Shown in pieces: positions 1 to 8,566 of a stretch of DNA of 64,000 nucleotides. The translations under genes and the position numbers were made by a program. Position 1 is the stretch's first letter. Every line of letters starts with the position of its first letter. The notes below the pieces were generated by a model. The model ran no database searches, was not told the origin of the DNA, and saw nothing but the letters and a program-made list of their open reading frames with translations. The DNA comes from Mucilaginibacter sp. SJ (GTDB lineage: Bacteria > Bacteroidota > Bacteroidia > Sphingobacteriales > Sphingobacteriaceae). The DNA lies in NCBI RefSeq assembly GCF_028993635.1, contig NZ_CP118631.1, positions 3,162,001-3,226,000 on the forward strand, in the 5' to 3' direction.

Positions 1-268
1 GGGTTATAGTAAATACCTTTTCACCGTTACGGGTTTCGAGGTTTATATCGCGCAGCCAAAGCCAAAATTTCAAGCTCCGGTTGTCTTTTGTATTTTGAAA
101 ATACACAAGGTATTGCTTTAACCCGGGCTTAAGCGCCGATGTAAGCAGGCGTTTGTCTTTTACGCGGATGGTATCAGTTTGAGCAAATACTTTAGGCGTA
201 TGCGATAGCAGCAGCAACAAGCTAAGGCTTACAGCTACTAATTTTTTGGCTAATTGTTCGGTTTTCAT
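1..268 (-). CDS. Secreted hypothetical protein (N-terminal part, cut by window edge)
   Basis: An open frame runs from an ATG at 268 to the window edge without a stop, giving 89 codons. The first 30 residues are a typical Sec signal peptide: Lys-rich start, a run of Leu/Val/Ser, then VFAQ as a likely cleavage site. The mature part begins TDTIRVKDKRLLTSALKPGL and is rich in Lys and aromatic residues. I do not recognise the family. It is divergent from the LytS/LytTR pair, sharing a 235-bp intergenic region with several TTATTnAATAA sites, so it is a candidate target of that system. That link is inference from position only. Confidence 0.6.
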   Translation of the reverse strand, partial: MKTEQLAKKLVAVSLSLLLLLSHTPKVFAQTDTIRVKDKRLLTSALKPGLKQYLVYFQNTKDNRSLKFWLWLRDINLETRNGEKVFTIT

Positions 269-386
269 GATAATTTGATGGTTTGATAAGGATACATTTC
301 TGTTAAGAATTCAAAACTGCCTTTTATCAACCATCCGATGAAACCGATTAAACCACTGCCGCGTTCTTTTTAGCCTAATACTGTAT

Positions 387-449
387 TTATTCAATAATGT
401 ACCTGCAAACCGGCTTATTGAACATTTAGGGCCATTTATTGAATAAATG
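387..449. promoter_or_regulatory. Cluster of TTATTnAATAA inverted repeats between divergent genes
   Basis: Three related sites lie between the secreted-protein gene and lytS. TTATTCAATAA (387-397) is a perfect 5-1-5 inverted repeat, TTATTGAA (415-422) is a half match, and CATTTATTGAATAAATG (433-449) is a perfect 8-1-8 inverted repeat. Centres are about 28 and 21 bp apart. The arrangement suggests an operator array for a dimeric regulator, possibly the LytTR protein encoded just downstream. The sites are AT-rich, so chance cannot be excluded. Confidence 0.4.
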
Positions 450-503
450 CCGGCAACTATTTAAAACCGGCATCCACAAACAAAAAGCTTAGTAATTTTA
501 AAA

Positions 504-1523
504 ATGCAACTATTTAAAACCCGCCCGTCCATTACACAACTCCAGCTTTTGATATGGTTAGCGGTGTCGCTGTTGCTATTTTTTTCTTATTTGCCCATGG
601 ATGGAGCGGGACAATCGGCTGTTTATACCATTGTTAACACCACGTTTTACGCGGCCATTATATACGGTAACATCCTCTTCCTGTATCCTGTATTTTACCA
701 AAAGGAGAAATATGTTTGGTATGTATTACTTGTCATCATTTTTTTAGTGGCAACGGGTGTGCTCCGGGGTTATTCAACGCTGCTTATTTATAATACCTTT
801 TTTGCAAAAACACCAGAGCATATCAGTCAAAAAGCCATCATTAATTATGTTTCGGGCGGAGTGCTCATTTTCATTATGAGCCTGATCTTTCGCATAGCAA
901 TAGCTTATTTTAAGCTAAAGCAGCAAACGGAAGAGATTATGATTCAAAAAAGCCAGGCCGAACTGAACCTGCTTAAATCACAAGTACAGCCGCACTTTTT
1001 GTTCAATACGCTTAACAACATCTATTACGAGGCTTACCGTGAAGCTCCCCGTACCGCGGCATTAATTGAGCGGCTTTCGGACATTATGCGCTATTTTGTT
1101 GATGAAAGTCCCAAGGATGATGTAGCCATCGGCACCGAAGTACAGTTCATTGAAAACTACATCGCATTAGAAAAAATCAGGATCAGGCATGAGGTAGTTG
1201 TTTTTTTTGAAAAAAACTTCAATTCAGATCTCCGCATCCCGCCTATGCTGCTCATGACCTTTGTAGAGAATATTTTCAAGCACGGCATCGACAAATCGAG
1301 CGAGCAAAACCTTATTGGCATATCTTTGGTTCAGCAGGGTGATTATCTTTTTTTTAAAACCAATAACGCTATCCATACCGAAGTAGCAAGCAAACGAGCT
1401 GCCGGTTTCGGCATTGTTAATTTAACCAAAAGGCTAACCATGCTGTACGGTTCAAATTTTGACCTGAAAATTGATAAAAATAACAACACCTTTGCCGCGT
1501 TTTTAAAGATCCCGATAGCATGA
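504..1523 (+). CDS. LytS/YehU-type sensor histidine kinase
   Basis: Membrane sensor kinase of the His_kinase (PF06580) type that pairs with LytTR regulators. The first 137 residues contain about four hydrophobic segments (roughly 13-33, 44-63, 70-90 and 113-135) with almost no extracytoplasmic domain. A short helical linker follows, then the phospho-acceptor motif QVQPHFLFNTLNN with His164. A C-terminal ATPase domain contains MLLMTFVENIFKHG and the glycine-rich GFGIVNL. The 339-residue length is normal for the family. The stop codon overlaps the next gene's ATG (ATGA), so the two are translationally coupled. The stimulus is unknown. Confidence 0.9.
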   Translation: MQLFKTRPSITQLQLLIWLAVSLLLFFSYLPMDGAGQSAVYTIVNTTFYAAIIYGNILFLYPVFYQKEKYVWYVLLVIIFLVATGVLRGYSTLLIYNTFFAKTPEHISQKAIINYVSGGVLIFIMSLIFRIAIAYFKLKQQTEEIMIQKSQAELNLLKSQVQPHFLFNTLNNIYYEAYREAPRTAALIERLSDIMRYFVDESPKDDVAIGTEVQFIENYIALEKIRIRHEVVVFFEKNFNSDLRIPPMLLMTFVENIFKHGIDKSSEQNLIGISLVQQGDYLFFKTNNAIHTEVASKRAAGFGIVNLTKRLTMLYGSNFDLKIDKNNNTFAAFLKIPIA

Positions 1524-2230
1524 ATTTAAGCTGTATCATAATTGATGACGAACCTAACGCGGTTAACCTGCTGGAGATCCTGGTGCAGCAAAGTACGCAG
1601 TGGCAGCTTAAAGCCAAATGTTATAATGCGCTTGAGGCACTGGCCTTTTTAAAAACCAATAAGGTTGATTTTATTTTCCTGGATATCAACATGCCGCAAT
1701 TAACGGGCATGGAGCTGGCAGGCTTGCTTCCACCGCAAACCAAAATTGTGTTTACCACTGCCTATTCTGAATACGCTGCCGAAAGCTATACCTATCAAAC
1801 CATTGATTACCTGCTGAAACCAATCACACTGAAACGTTTCCTGGCAGCCATGCAAAAAATTGAAGGGTATTTTGGCAAGTCCGAACCTGTGATGCAACAA
1901 AGCCCGGTTAATGATGAGGGCTATTTCTTTATAAAATCGGGCAAGGTATTACGCAGGATCTTACTGGACGAGATCTTATACTTTGAAGGCGAAAAGGAAT
2001 ACGTACGGCTTGTTACCAGTCAGGAACAGTTATTAATTTACCGCAGGCTCAAGGATATTGAAGACCAGCTTTCGGCCCCCTTTGTGCGGGTGCACAACTC
2101 CTATATTGTAAATACCAAACAACTGGCAAAAATCCAGGACAACCATATTTATATCGCGGATAAACACATCCCTGTAAGCGAAAAATTTAAAGATGGTTTT
2201 ATGAAGCTCATTAATAGAAGGATATTTTAG
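1520..2230 (+). CDS. LytTR-family response regulator
   Basis: Cytoplasmic two-component response regulator. The receiver domain (about 1-120) has the acidic pair DD at 9-10, the phospho-acceptor Asp55 in FLDINMP, and the conserved Lys in DYLLKPI. A LytTR DNA-binding domain follows from about residue 130, with ILYFEGEKEYVRL and FVRVHNSYIVN. The gene overlaps lytS by four bases and is surely its cognate regulator. Bacteroidota genomes carry many such pairs, so a specific function cannot be assigned. The nearest candidate target is the divergent secreted protein. Confidence 0.92.
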   Translation: MNLSCIIIDDEPNAVNLLEILVQQSTQWQLKAKCYNALEALAFLKTNKVDFIFLDINMPQLTGMELAGLLPPQTKIVFTTAYSEYAAESYTYQTIDYLLKPITLKRFLAAMQKIEGYFGKSEPVMQQSPVNDEGYFFIKSGKVLRRILLDEILYFEGEKEYVRLVTSQEQLLIYRRLKDIEDQLSAPFVRVHNSYIVNTKQLAKIQDNHIYIADKHIPVSEKFKDGFMKLINRRIF

Positions 2231-2329
2231 CGTAAGTAGGGCAAACAAGCCTACTGCAAGGTGGACACAGATGGCTGTTATTTTGTTAAACGTTTTTGAG
2301 ATAGTTGAGTAAGAAATGATTATTGGGGG

Positions 2330-2494
2330 TTATTCGCTCTTTTCCCGAGGTAGCTTTACTTTTTTTATAAACTCCTTTGCCTTCTCTACCTTTTCCAAAA
2401 TAAAAGGATCGTTGGCATGACTTTTAACATCATGGCTTAAAATAGCACGTCCATATCCCTTTTCTGTAATCCTTATTTTTTTTTCTATTGACAT
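2330..2494 (-). CDS. Small hypothetical protein next to DUF6934
   Basis: A 54-residue charged protein (MSIEKKIRITEKGYGRAILS...) rich in Lys and Glu with no signal or membrane segment. A longer frame could start at a TTG at 2518, but the ATG at 2494 gives a more plausible start. It begins about 35 bp after the stop of the DUF6934 gene and is in the same direction, so the two are probably co-transcribed. I know no function. The two-gene arrangement of a tiny basic protein and a medium cytoplasmic protein resembles toxin-antitoxin layouts, but no motif supports that. Confidence 0.55.
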   Translation of the reverse strand: MSIEKKIRITEKGYGRAILSHDVKSHANDPFILEKVEKAKEFIKKVKLPREKSE

Positions 2495-2528
2495 ATTGCA
2501 ACTCGTTAATAATAACAAATTTACTTAA

Positions 2529-2969
2529 TCATTTACGCTTTACCAAAAAAGCCTCATAGTTAATGTTTTTTTGAAATTCATGCCAGTCTCCATCTCTAAA
2601 TCCAAACACAATGAAGTCTTCTTCAATTTCGCTCCATAGCATATTAATACTGATTTGATATAATCGAGTTCTTGATTGACTGCTACCTGTCGCATAAATA
2701 AAATGATTACCATAGCGCTCAGAGAATGCAATAATTGTAGCTGCAACTGTGGCAAGAACAATATCTCTATCTTTATTATTGCTAACAATTGAATCAATAA
2801 TTTTTCCGGTAACGACATCTTCGTCACCAAATGCTAAATTATATACAGTTGGATTGTTCTGAATTTTTGAATAAACAACCGCTTTCTTGATTCTTCCTTT
2901 TGGCCCCTCACTGTAAAACTCGTAGGCCCGGTAATCATTTGTAAAGTATTTATACCGCTCTAAATTCAT
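2529..2969 (-). CDS. DUF6934 family protein
   Basis: A 146-residue soluble protein. The start MNLERYKYFTNDYRAYEFYS, the central IYATGSSQSRTRLYQISIN and the ending YEAFLVKRK fit the Bacteroidota family DUF6934 as I remember it. There is no signal peptide or membrane helix. The conserved ATGSxxxRTRLY segment suggests a binding surface for a phosphate-containing or nucleic-acid ligand, but this is speculation. It lies with its small downstream partner between a two-component system and housekeeping genes, like a small mobile cassette. Function unknown. Confidence 0.75.
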   Translation of the reverse strand: MNLERYKYFTNDYRAYEFYSEGPKGRIKKAVVYSKIQNNPTVYNLAFGDEDVVTGKIIDSIVSNNKDRDIVLATVAATIIAFSERYGNHFIYATGSSQSRTRLYQISINMLWSEIEEDFIVFGFRDGDWHEFQKNINYEAFLVKRK

Positions 2970-3355
2970 TCAATTGTAATAACGGGTAAGCGTATTCGAA
3001 TTTATAGTAAAAAACGGAATATCATAATTCTTTAGCTATTTGGTTGGCTAATTAACACCCGCTTGGCAATGATTTTGATAATACTATCCGATAACAATTT
3101 ATGAAAAAGAAATGCGCAGGCATCTAAATCCGCTGCTGTCACGTTGGAGTAGACTAATTCATTATATTCAGCCGATGGGCAAAAAAATATGGTGGCAATG
3201 TTTAATCGGGATTGACATTAAAAAGCAGCTGTCATTTTCGACGAACAGAAGATGGCCGGGTGCGCAGAGTAAGGAGAAATCTTATACGCCCTGTTTATCA
3301 CAAGCGCAGAAGAATTCTCCCTCTGGTCGGAAAAATTTATTTAAAAAAGGATTGG
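2970..3355. other. Gene-poor stretch
   Basis: 386 bases between the DUF6934 gene and the end of ansA. Short plus-strand frames here translate into low-quality sequence rich in Arg, Trp and Ser with no family look, so I do not call genes. No strong hairpin or repeat is visible. The promoter for the DUF6934 pair should lie at the left end. Confidence 0.5.
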
Positions 3356-4378
3356 TTACGACACCGTAATCTCGCCTCTCAAATCCGTTTCCAGCCATTC
3401 TTTTACCTGCAAGGGATCATCGCTTTGGCCCAGCAGGTACATCATTTTGGTAACAGCCGATTCAAAGGTCATGTCATAGCCGTTGGCTACGCCGATATCT
3501 TTGAGGTGTTTGCTGGTTTCGTAACGGCCGAGTTCAACCGTACCTACCTTACATTGCGAAATATCAAGGATTACCTTACCGCTGTCGATAGCGCTTTTCA
3601 GCAAATCGATAAACCAACTGTCGGTTGTGGTATTACCGGCCCCGAAGGTTTCCATTACTATACCCCGCACGTCGGCGCTTAAAATGTTCTCAACCACTTT
3701 AGGGCTTATGCCCGGGTATAACTTCAATACGCCCACATCATTCACCAGGTTATTGTGTACAATTAACGAGCTTTCGTCTTCAGGCAGCCTGATATCGTTC
3801 GCACTAAAGCGTAAATGAACGCCCGATTCGGCCAATATAGGATAGTTTGGCGAGCGGAAAGCCTCAAACTTTGATGAATTATATTTAAAAGCCCTGTTAC
3901 CGCGGAACAGTTTATAGTCAAAATAGATACAAACCTCGGGCACGCGGGCGCGGTCATTCTTTTTAGCTTTAGCTATTTCAATAGCTGTCATCAGGTTTTC
4001 CTTTGCATCAGTACGGATGGCGCTTATCGGCAGTTGCGAGCCTGTGAAAATAATGGGCTTGCCTAAGTTTTCTAACATAAAACTTAATGCAGATGCGGTA
4101 TATGCCATCGTATCGGAGCCGTGCAAAATCACAAAACCATCATTATCATGATAGTTTGACTGGATCAAACCGGCCAGCTCGCTCCAGATTTCAGGGTTCA
4201 TGTTTGATGAATCAATGATCTCATCAAACGAGTGTACTTTGATACGGCAGTTAAGCTTTTCAAGCTCGGGCACGTTATCCATTATTTGCTCAAAGTTGAT
4301 AGGCTTGAGTACCTTTGTAACCGGATCACTCATCATACCTATTGTCCCTCCGGTATAGATGATCAAAATTTGGCTCAT
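3356..4378 (-). CDS. ansA: Type I L-asparaginase
   Basis: Hydrolyses L-asparagine to aspartate and ammonia. The N-terminal motif YTGGTIGMM places the nucleophile at Thr12. The second catalytic stretch FVILHGSDTMAYTASALSFM carries the Thr/Asp pair, and FTGSQLP follows. The 340-residue length and lack of a signal peptide fit the cytoplasmic type I enzyme. It starts 37 bp downstream of tatD in the same direction, so they probably share a transcript. The C-terminal half (GNTTTDSWFIDLL, then YETSKHLKDIGV) is normal for the family. Confidence 0.93.
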   Translation of the reverse strand: MSQILIIYTGGTIGMMSDPVTKVLKPINFEQIMDNVPELEKLNCRIKVHSFDEIIDSSNMNPEIWSELAGLIQSNYHDNDGFVILHGSDTMAYTASALSFMLENLGKPIIFTGSQLPISAIRTDAKENLMTAIEIAKAKKNDRARVPEVCIYFDYKLFRGNRAFKYNSSKFEAFRSPNYPILAESGVHLRFSANDIRLPEDESSLIVHNNLVNDVGVLKLYPGISPKVVENILSADVRGIVMETFGAGNTTTDSWFIDLLKSAIDSGKVILDISQCKVGTVELGRYETSKHLKDIGVANGYDMTFESAVTKMMYLLGQSDDPLQVKEWLETDLRGEITVS

Positions 4379-4415
4379 TAATTAAGTTTATGCTGTATAT
4401 AAATATTAAACAATT

Positions 4416-5183
4416 TTAAATTCCGAATACAAGCCTGGAATTTTCGGTAGTGACCTCTGCCACTTTTTCAATGCTTGTTTGGTGAAGCTCTGCTACCTTT
4501 TGGGCTATATATACCAGGTACGAGCTTTCGTTAGGTTTACCCCTGAACGGAACAGGCGTAAGGTACGGAGAATCTGTTTCTAAAACGATATATTTAAGGT
4601 CAATTTCCGGTACTACTTTATCAAGCCCCGAGTTTTTGTAGGTAACTACCCCACCTATGCCCAGGTAAAAATTAAGGTCGATCACTTTTTGGGCTTGTTC
4701 AACGGTACCTCCAAAACAATGAAAAATACCGCGCAACTTTTCATCTGCTTCCCCCTTCAGCACTTCGTACACCTCATCAAAAGCATCGCGACAGTGTATC
4801 ACAATGGCCAGATCAAGGCTTTTGGCCCAGTTGATCTGTTTTACAAACGCATCTACCTGCTCCTTTAAATGCGTTTTATCCCAATAAAGGTCAATACCTA
4901 TCTCACCTATGGCATAGATCCTGTTTTGCTGATGGGCATTCATGATGGCCGAAAGTTCTTCTTCCCAATTCTCTTTTACATCACAGGGGTGTAAGCCCAG
5001 CATCGGATAGCAATATTGAGGATACTCATTCGCCAAACCATAAACCAGCGGAACAGAAGCCGCATCAACATTGGGTAAAAACAAACGGGTAATGTTATTA
5101 TCGATACAACGCTGCATTAACGCCGCGCGTTTTTCAGGAATGGTTTCGTAGTATTGATGGGTGTGCGTGTCGGTTAAAACCAT
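4416..5183 (-). CDS. TatD-family metal-dependent hydrolase
   Basis: TIM-barrel metallohydrolase of the TatD/YcfH group, which acts as a DNase in several bacteria. Metal ligands are visible as DTHTH (His7, His9), EIGIDLYWD, VIHCRD, IFHCFGG and the terminal LETDSPYLTP. At 255 residues it is full length and cytoplasmic. It is upstream of ansA in the same direction. The exact substrate cannot be read from sequence; 3'-5' DNA exonuclease or D-aminoacyl hydrolase activities are known for relatives. Confidence 0.92.
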   Translation of the reverse strand: MVLTDTHTHQYYETIPEKRAALMQRCIDNNITRLFLPNVDAASVPLVYGLANEYPQYCYPMLGLHPCDVKENWEEELSAIMNAHQQNRIYAIGEIGIDLYWDKTHLKEQVDAFVKQINWAKSLDLAIVIHCRDAFDEVYEVLKGEADEKLRGIFHCFGGTVEQAQKVIDLNFYLGIGGVVTYKNSGLDKVVPEIDLKYIVLETDSPYLTPVPFRGKPNESSYLVYIAQKVAELHQTSIEKVAEVTTENSRLVFGI

Positions 5184-5273
5184 GCTGCAAAAATAAACCT
5201 TGAATACTTAATAACGAATTTATGGCGGTAAAGTATAAATCACTTTAACTAAAAATTACGCCTTATAAACAAA

Positions 5274-5300
5274 AAACCTCCCGCTTTTGGCGAGAGGTTT
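5274..5300 (-). terminator. Rho-independent terminator of the secreted FKBP gene
   Basis: On the minus strand an 11-bp stem (one mismatch, loop of 5) with arms AAACCTCTCGC and GCGGGAGGTTT is followed by a T run. It sits 7 bp past the stop of the FKBP gene at 5307. Confidence 0.85.
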
Positions 5301-5306
5301 CTTCTA

Positions 5307-6299
5307 TCAGTTCTTTTTAGCGGCCGGTTTCTTTGTGCCGGCTTTTTTTAGTGAAGCTTTACCAGCAGCCGGTTTCGGGGTAACCGCGGCATGTTTGCCC
5401 GGTTTTATTTTTACCAGTTCGATATCGAACACCAATGTGCTGTATCCGGGGATTTCCGATCCGTAAGGACGTTCGCCGTAGGCAAGGTTTGAAGGAATGA
5501 TAAATGTTGCTTTTGAACCTTCATTTAATAAAAGCAAACCTTCGTCCCAACCCGATATTACCCTGTGCTCGCCCAAAACAACGCTTATAGGCTCATAAGG
5601 GCGGCCCGGCTGTTGTATGCCTGCCGCTTTGGCGTTAGCTTCAATGCTGGTATCAAACAGTTTTCCGTTAAGCAACTTTCCGGTATAATTTACCAGCACG
5701 GTATCGCCGTTAAGCGGCTTTCTTTTGATTGTTGGGCTGGTTATCACGTATTTTAAGCCTGAAGCTGTAGTAACAGGTTTAAGACCATGTGCCGTAATAT
5801 AGCTTTCTCTGTCGGCTGTTTCAGCTTGTTTTAGTTTTTCAAGGCCCGCATTCCTTTCGGCAATGGCATCATTTAACGATTGCACCTTTTCTATCTTTAA
5901 AATAAAAGTAAGAAAGCTGCCTTTAGGTAAAAATGGCGGACGGGCTTCTTCATGACCAACAAATACCGAATCAGTTGGAATTTTAACCAGGACGCTATCT
6001 TTTGCTGCAAGCAGCGGGAATATTTCCATCAGGTCGCCTACATTTTGCGAGGCCTGCACCTGCGCTTGTACAGGATGCCCTGCCTTATAACTACTGAACA
6101 GTACTGAATCTTTATCTGTTTTTTGGATAAAGTTAAAAGTAAGCACATCGTTGACCTTAGCTTTGTTGCCCGGGTTAGCAGTATAGATCTGATAAAGCGC
6201 ACCTTTAGCGGTTTTCTGCAAACCAGCCGTTTGCGCACCTGCATTTAAAGCAAGCGCAGAAAGCGCCGGCAATAAAAAAGAAAAAATATGTTTTTTCAT
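5307..6299 (-). CDS. FKBP-type peptidyl-prolyl isomerase, secreted
   Basis: Extracytoplasmic prolyl isomerase of 330 residues. A signal peptide ends near ALNAGA at about residue 22. An N-terminal region (about 25-140) contains a degenerate FKBP-like fold also present in the paralogue upstream. The canonical FKBP domain (about 190-300) shows GDTVLVNYTGKLLNGKLFDTS, VISGWDEGLLLLNEGSKA, YGERPYG and STLVFDIELVKI. The tail (from about 305) is Lys/Ala/Pro-rich. It follows its paralogue at 6361 but is separated by a strong terminator, so it may have its own promoter. Likely role: folding of periplasmic or surface proteins. Confidence 0.9.
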   Translation of the reverse strand: MKKHIFSFLLPALSALALNAGAQTAGLQKTAKGALYQIYTANPGNKAKVNDVLTFNFIQKTDKDSVLFSSYKAGHPVQAQVQASQNVGDLMEIFPLLAAKDSVLVKIPTDSVFVGHEEARPPFLPKGSFLTFILKIEKVQSLNDAIAERNAGLEKLKQAETADRESYITAHGLKPVTTASGLKYVITSPTIKRKPLNGDTVLVNYTGKLLNGKLFDTSIEANAKAAGIQQPGRPYEPISVVLGEHRVISGWDEGLLLLNEGSKATFIIPSNLAYGERPYGSEIPGYSTLVFDIELVKIKPGKHAAVTPKPAAGKASLKKAGTKKPAAKKN

Positions 6300-6316
6300 A
6301 AGTTATAAATAAAAAA

Positions 6317-6343
6317 GCCTTTCCTGCTTTGAGCAGGAAAGGC
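6317..6343 (-). terminator. Strong terminator between the two FKBP genes
   Basis: A perfect 11-bp stem GCCTTTCCTGC/GCAGGAAAGGC with a 5-base loop. On the minus strand it is followed by TTTTTTATTT. It closes the upstream DHH-FKBP unit. Confidence 0.9.
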
Positions 6344-6360
6344 CTTGTAAAATATAATAA

Positions 6361-7338
6361 TTATTTCGTTGTCGGGGTTGGCATTTGCATTTGCGGTGCA
6401 ACTGGTTTTGGTGCATTTGGATTTGGGTGGATGATATTTACCAGCTCAACTTCAAATACAAGCGGCGTATAAGGCTGCATTTGCTGGCTTCCCTGATCGC
6501 CATAACCTAATGATGATGGAATAACCAACATCGCTTTAGTCCCTTTATTAAACAATTGAAAAGCTTCGTCCCAACCTTTGATCACTTTACCTTCACCTAC
6601 CGGAATACGGATTGGCTGATAAGGGTTCATCGGGTTGATCTGCATCTTTTCTTTTACAGCTACTGCTTTAACACTTGTTTCCAAAACTTTGCCAGTAACA
6701 AGCCTTAAAGTATAATTAATTACTGCTGTATCACCTACTGCTACGTTAGCACCACTGCCGGGTGTAGTAACTGCGTAATTTAAGCCTGATGCAGTTTTTA
6801 CAAATTTCAGGTCTTTATGTGCATCCAGGTAACCCTGGATCTTGGCAGGCTCTTTACCTTTAAGGGCGTCGGTTTGACCTTTCATATATTGGGTAACGCG
6901 ATCGCGGAAAACTTGCTCAGTAAGTGCGCCTTTAGCAACTACCTTTTCAATTTTAATAGTATAAACCAGGTATTTACCTTTAAAGCCCGGCGGGCGTTGC
7001 TGACCGCCTTTAAATACCGAATCGGCAGCTATTTTAAATGTGGCGCTATCACCTTCGCCCAACAATGCTAAGCCAGAAACAATATCACCCTTCGTCTGGG
7101 GTTTAGGCATCAGCGTTGGTATAGGCTGTCCGTTATCATAAGAGTTATTGATAATTGAATCCTTATCGGTTTTGAGGATCATGTTCAGTGTCAAAAAGTC
7201 ACCTTCTTTGATTTTAGGATTGCCTTTTGAAGTGTGGATATTATAAAGCAAGCCGCCTTCGCCCTGCTTAAACCCACCGTTGCAACTTGCAAATCCAATA
7301 GCCGCAAGTGACAGAAACATCAGTTTTCTTTTCATCAT
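6361..7338 (-). CDS. FKBP-type peptidyl-prolyl isomerase, lipoprotein
   Basis: A 325-residue paralogue of the neighbouring FKBP. The N-terminus has a lipoprotein signal with lipobox GFASC (Cys19), so it is probably anchored in a membrane. The C-terminal FKBP domain is recognisable from GDTAVINYTLRLVTGKVLE, VIKGWDEAFQLFNKGTKA, YGDQGS and TPLVFEVELVNI. The N-terminal half repeats the arrangement seen in the next gene (DFLTLNMILKTDKDSII), so the two arose by tandem duplication. It starts 7 bp after the DHH phosphoesterase stop and is co-transcribed with it. Confidence 0.9.
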   Translation of the reverse strand: MMKRKLMFLSLAAIGFASCNGGFKQGEGGLLYNIHTSKGNPKIKEGDFLTLNMILKTDKDSIINNSYDNGQPIPTLMPKPQTKGDIVSGLALLGEGDSATFKIAADSVFKGGQQRPPGFKGKYLVYTIKIEKVVAKGALTEQVFRDRVTQYMKGQTDALKGKEPAKIQGYLDAHKDLKFVKTASGLNYAVTTPGSGANVAVGDTAVINYTLRLVTGKVLETSVKAVAVKEKMQINPMNPYQPIRIPVGEGKVIKGWDEAFQLFNKGTKAMLVIPSSLGYGDQGSQQMQPYTPLVFEVELVNIIHPNPNAPKPVAPQMQMPTPTTK

Positions 7339-7345
7339 TACTTTT

Positions 7346-8359
7346 TTACTGTATTAATAGTTTTTTATATTCAGGTAAAATTTGTTTAAATTGTTGTATA
7401 ACCTGTTCAAGGCTATCCTCAGAATGGCCGCCGGCCGCATTGCGGTGACCGCCGCCATTAAAGTATTTTTTGCAAATCTCGTTGGCCGGGAACTCACCTT
7501 TTGAGCGTAACGAAAGTTTTACCCTGTCGCTACGTTCAACTATAAAAGCTGCCAAACGGATGCTTGCCATTGATAAAGCGTAATTCACCACACCTTCCGT
7601 ATCACCGGTTTCAACGTCAAACCGTTCCAGGTCATGTTTGCTAACGGCAATGATAGCTGTATTAAATTCGGGCAATACCTCCAGGCAATTAGCCAGGCAA
7701 TGTCCTAAAAAGCGCAACCTGTTTTCAGATGCGCTATTATACACCAGCTCATGAATGCGCCAGTTAACCGCACCGGCATCAATTAAGTCGGCTACTATGC
7801 GGTGAACTCCGGATGTAGTGTTGGGAAGCCTGAATGAAGCCGAATCGGTCATGATGCCTGTGTAAAGGCAGGTTGCCACATCCTTATTTACAAGTTCTTT
7901 GTGGTGAAGCTCGTTTACTATAAAATCATATACCAGCTGCGCAGTAGCACAGGCATTGATATCCCAGTGCCTGTAATCGTCAAAATCGGCAGGCTCCAGG
8001 TGATGATCGATCATGATCTTGTAGGCATTACTCTCGCCAACCAGCTCACCCATGTCATTGATACGGCTCAGCGCATTAAAGTCGAGGCAAAATATAAGTT
8101 TCGCTTCGGCTATCAGAGTAGCAGCTTCTTCGCGGTGCTCGGTATAAATAATAACATTCTCATTACCCGGCAGCCAGCTTAAAAAGTCAGGATAATCTGT
8201 AGGGGCAATAACCCTGGCGTGATGGCCCTGCTGTATCAAATAATTATATAAGCCCAATGACGACCCCATAGCATCACCATCAGGTTTATGATGGGTAGTG
8301 ATCACTATTTTTTGAGGTTTCGTTAAAAGGTCAGTAAGCGAAGCTAAATCTAACATCAA
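7346..8359 (-). CDS. DHH-family phosphoesterase (NrnA-like)
   Basis: DHH/DHHA1 phosphoesterase, probably degrading short RNA oligonucleotides, pAp or a dinucleotide. Motifs: THHKPDGDAMGSSLG at 22-36, LDFNALSRI, the DHH signature in MIDHHLEP, and the DHHA1 motif GGGHRNAAGG near 301-310. At 337 residues it has the stand-alone NrnA architecture without membrane or GGDEF-like domains. It is the first gene of an apparent operon with the lipoprotein FKBP. Whether it prefers nanoRNA, pAp or pApA cannot be decided from sequence. Confidence 0.9.
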   Translation of the reverse strand: MMLDLASLTDLLTKPQKIVITTHHKPDGDAMGSSLGLYNYLIQQGHHARVIAPTDYPDFLSWLPGNENVIIYTEHREEAATLIAEAKLIFCLDFNALSRINDMGELVGESNAYKIMIDHHLEPADFDDYRHWDINACATAQLVYDFIVNELHHKELVNKDVATCLYTGIMTDSASFRLPNTTSGVHRIVADLIDAGAVNWRIHELVYNSASENRLRFLGHCLANCLEVLPEFNTAIIAVSKHDLERFDVETGDTEGVVNYALSMASIRLAAFIVERSDRVKLSLRSKGEFPANEICKKYFNGGGHRNAAGGHSEDSLEQVIQQFKQILPEYKKLLIQ

Positions 8360-8566
8360 TTCTTAAAAAAGAGTTGCAAAGCTAAATAAATAAATGAAAT
8401 ACAAACCATCTAATTTAATTCAAAAAGCTTTATCTTACAGTTACAAAAGCCTATTTTTGCCGCAAATTTTAAATGTTATCATAAGCATCAGTAAGCTTAT
8501 ATTTTAAAACCAACGTAACAAAGGCATTTAATCTATTAATAACCCAAAAAAGAAACAATTATTTCA

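Noticed and set aside
3112..3369. 85-residue plus-strand frame before the asparaginase gene
   Set aside because: Composition rich in Arg, Trp, Ser and Lys, no family look, and it ends inside ansA; I regard it as a random frame.
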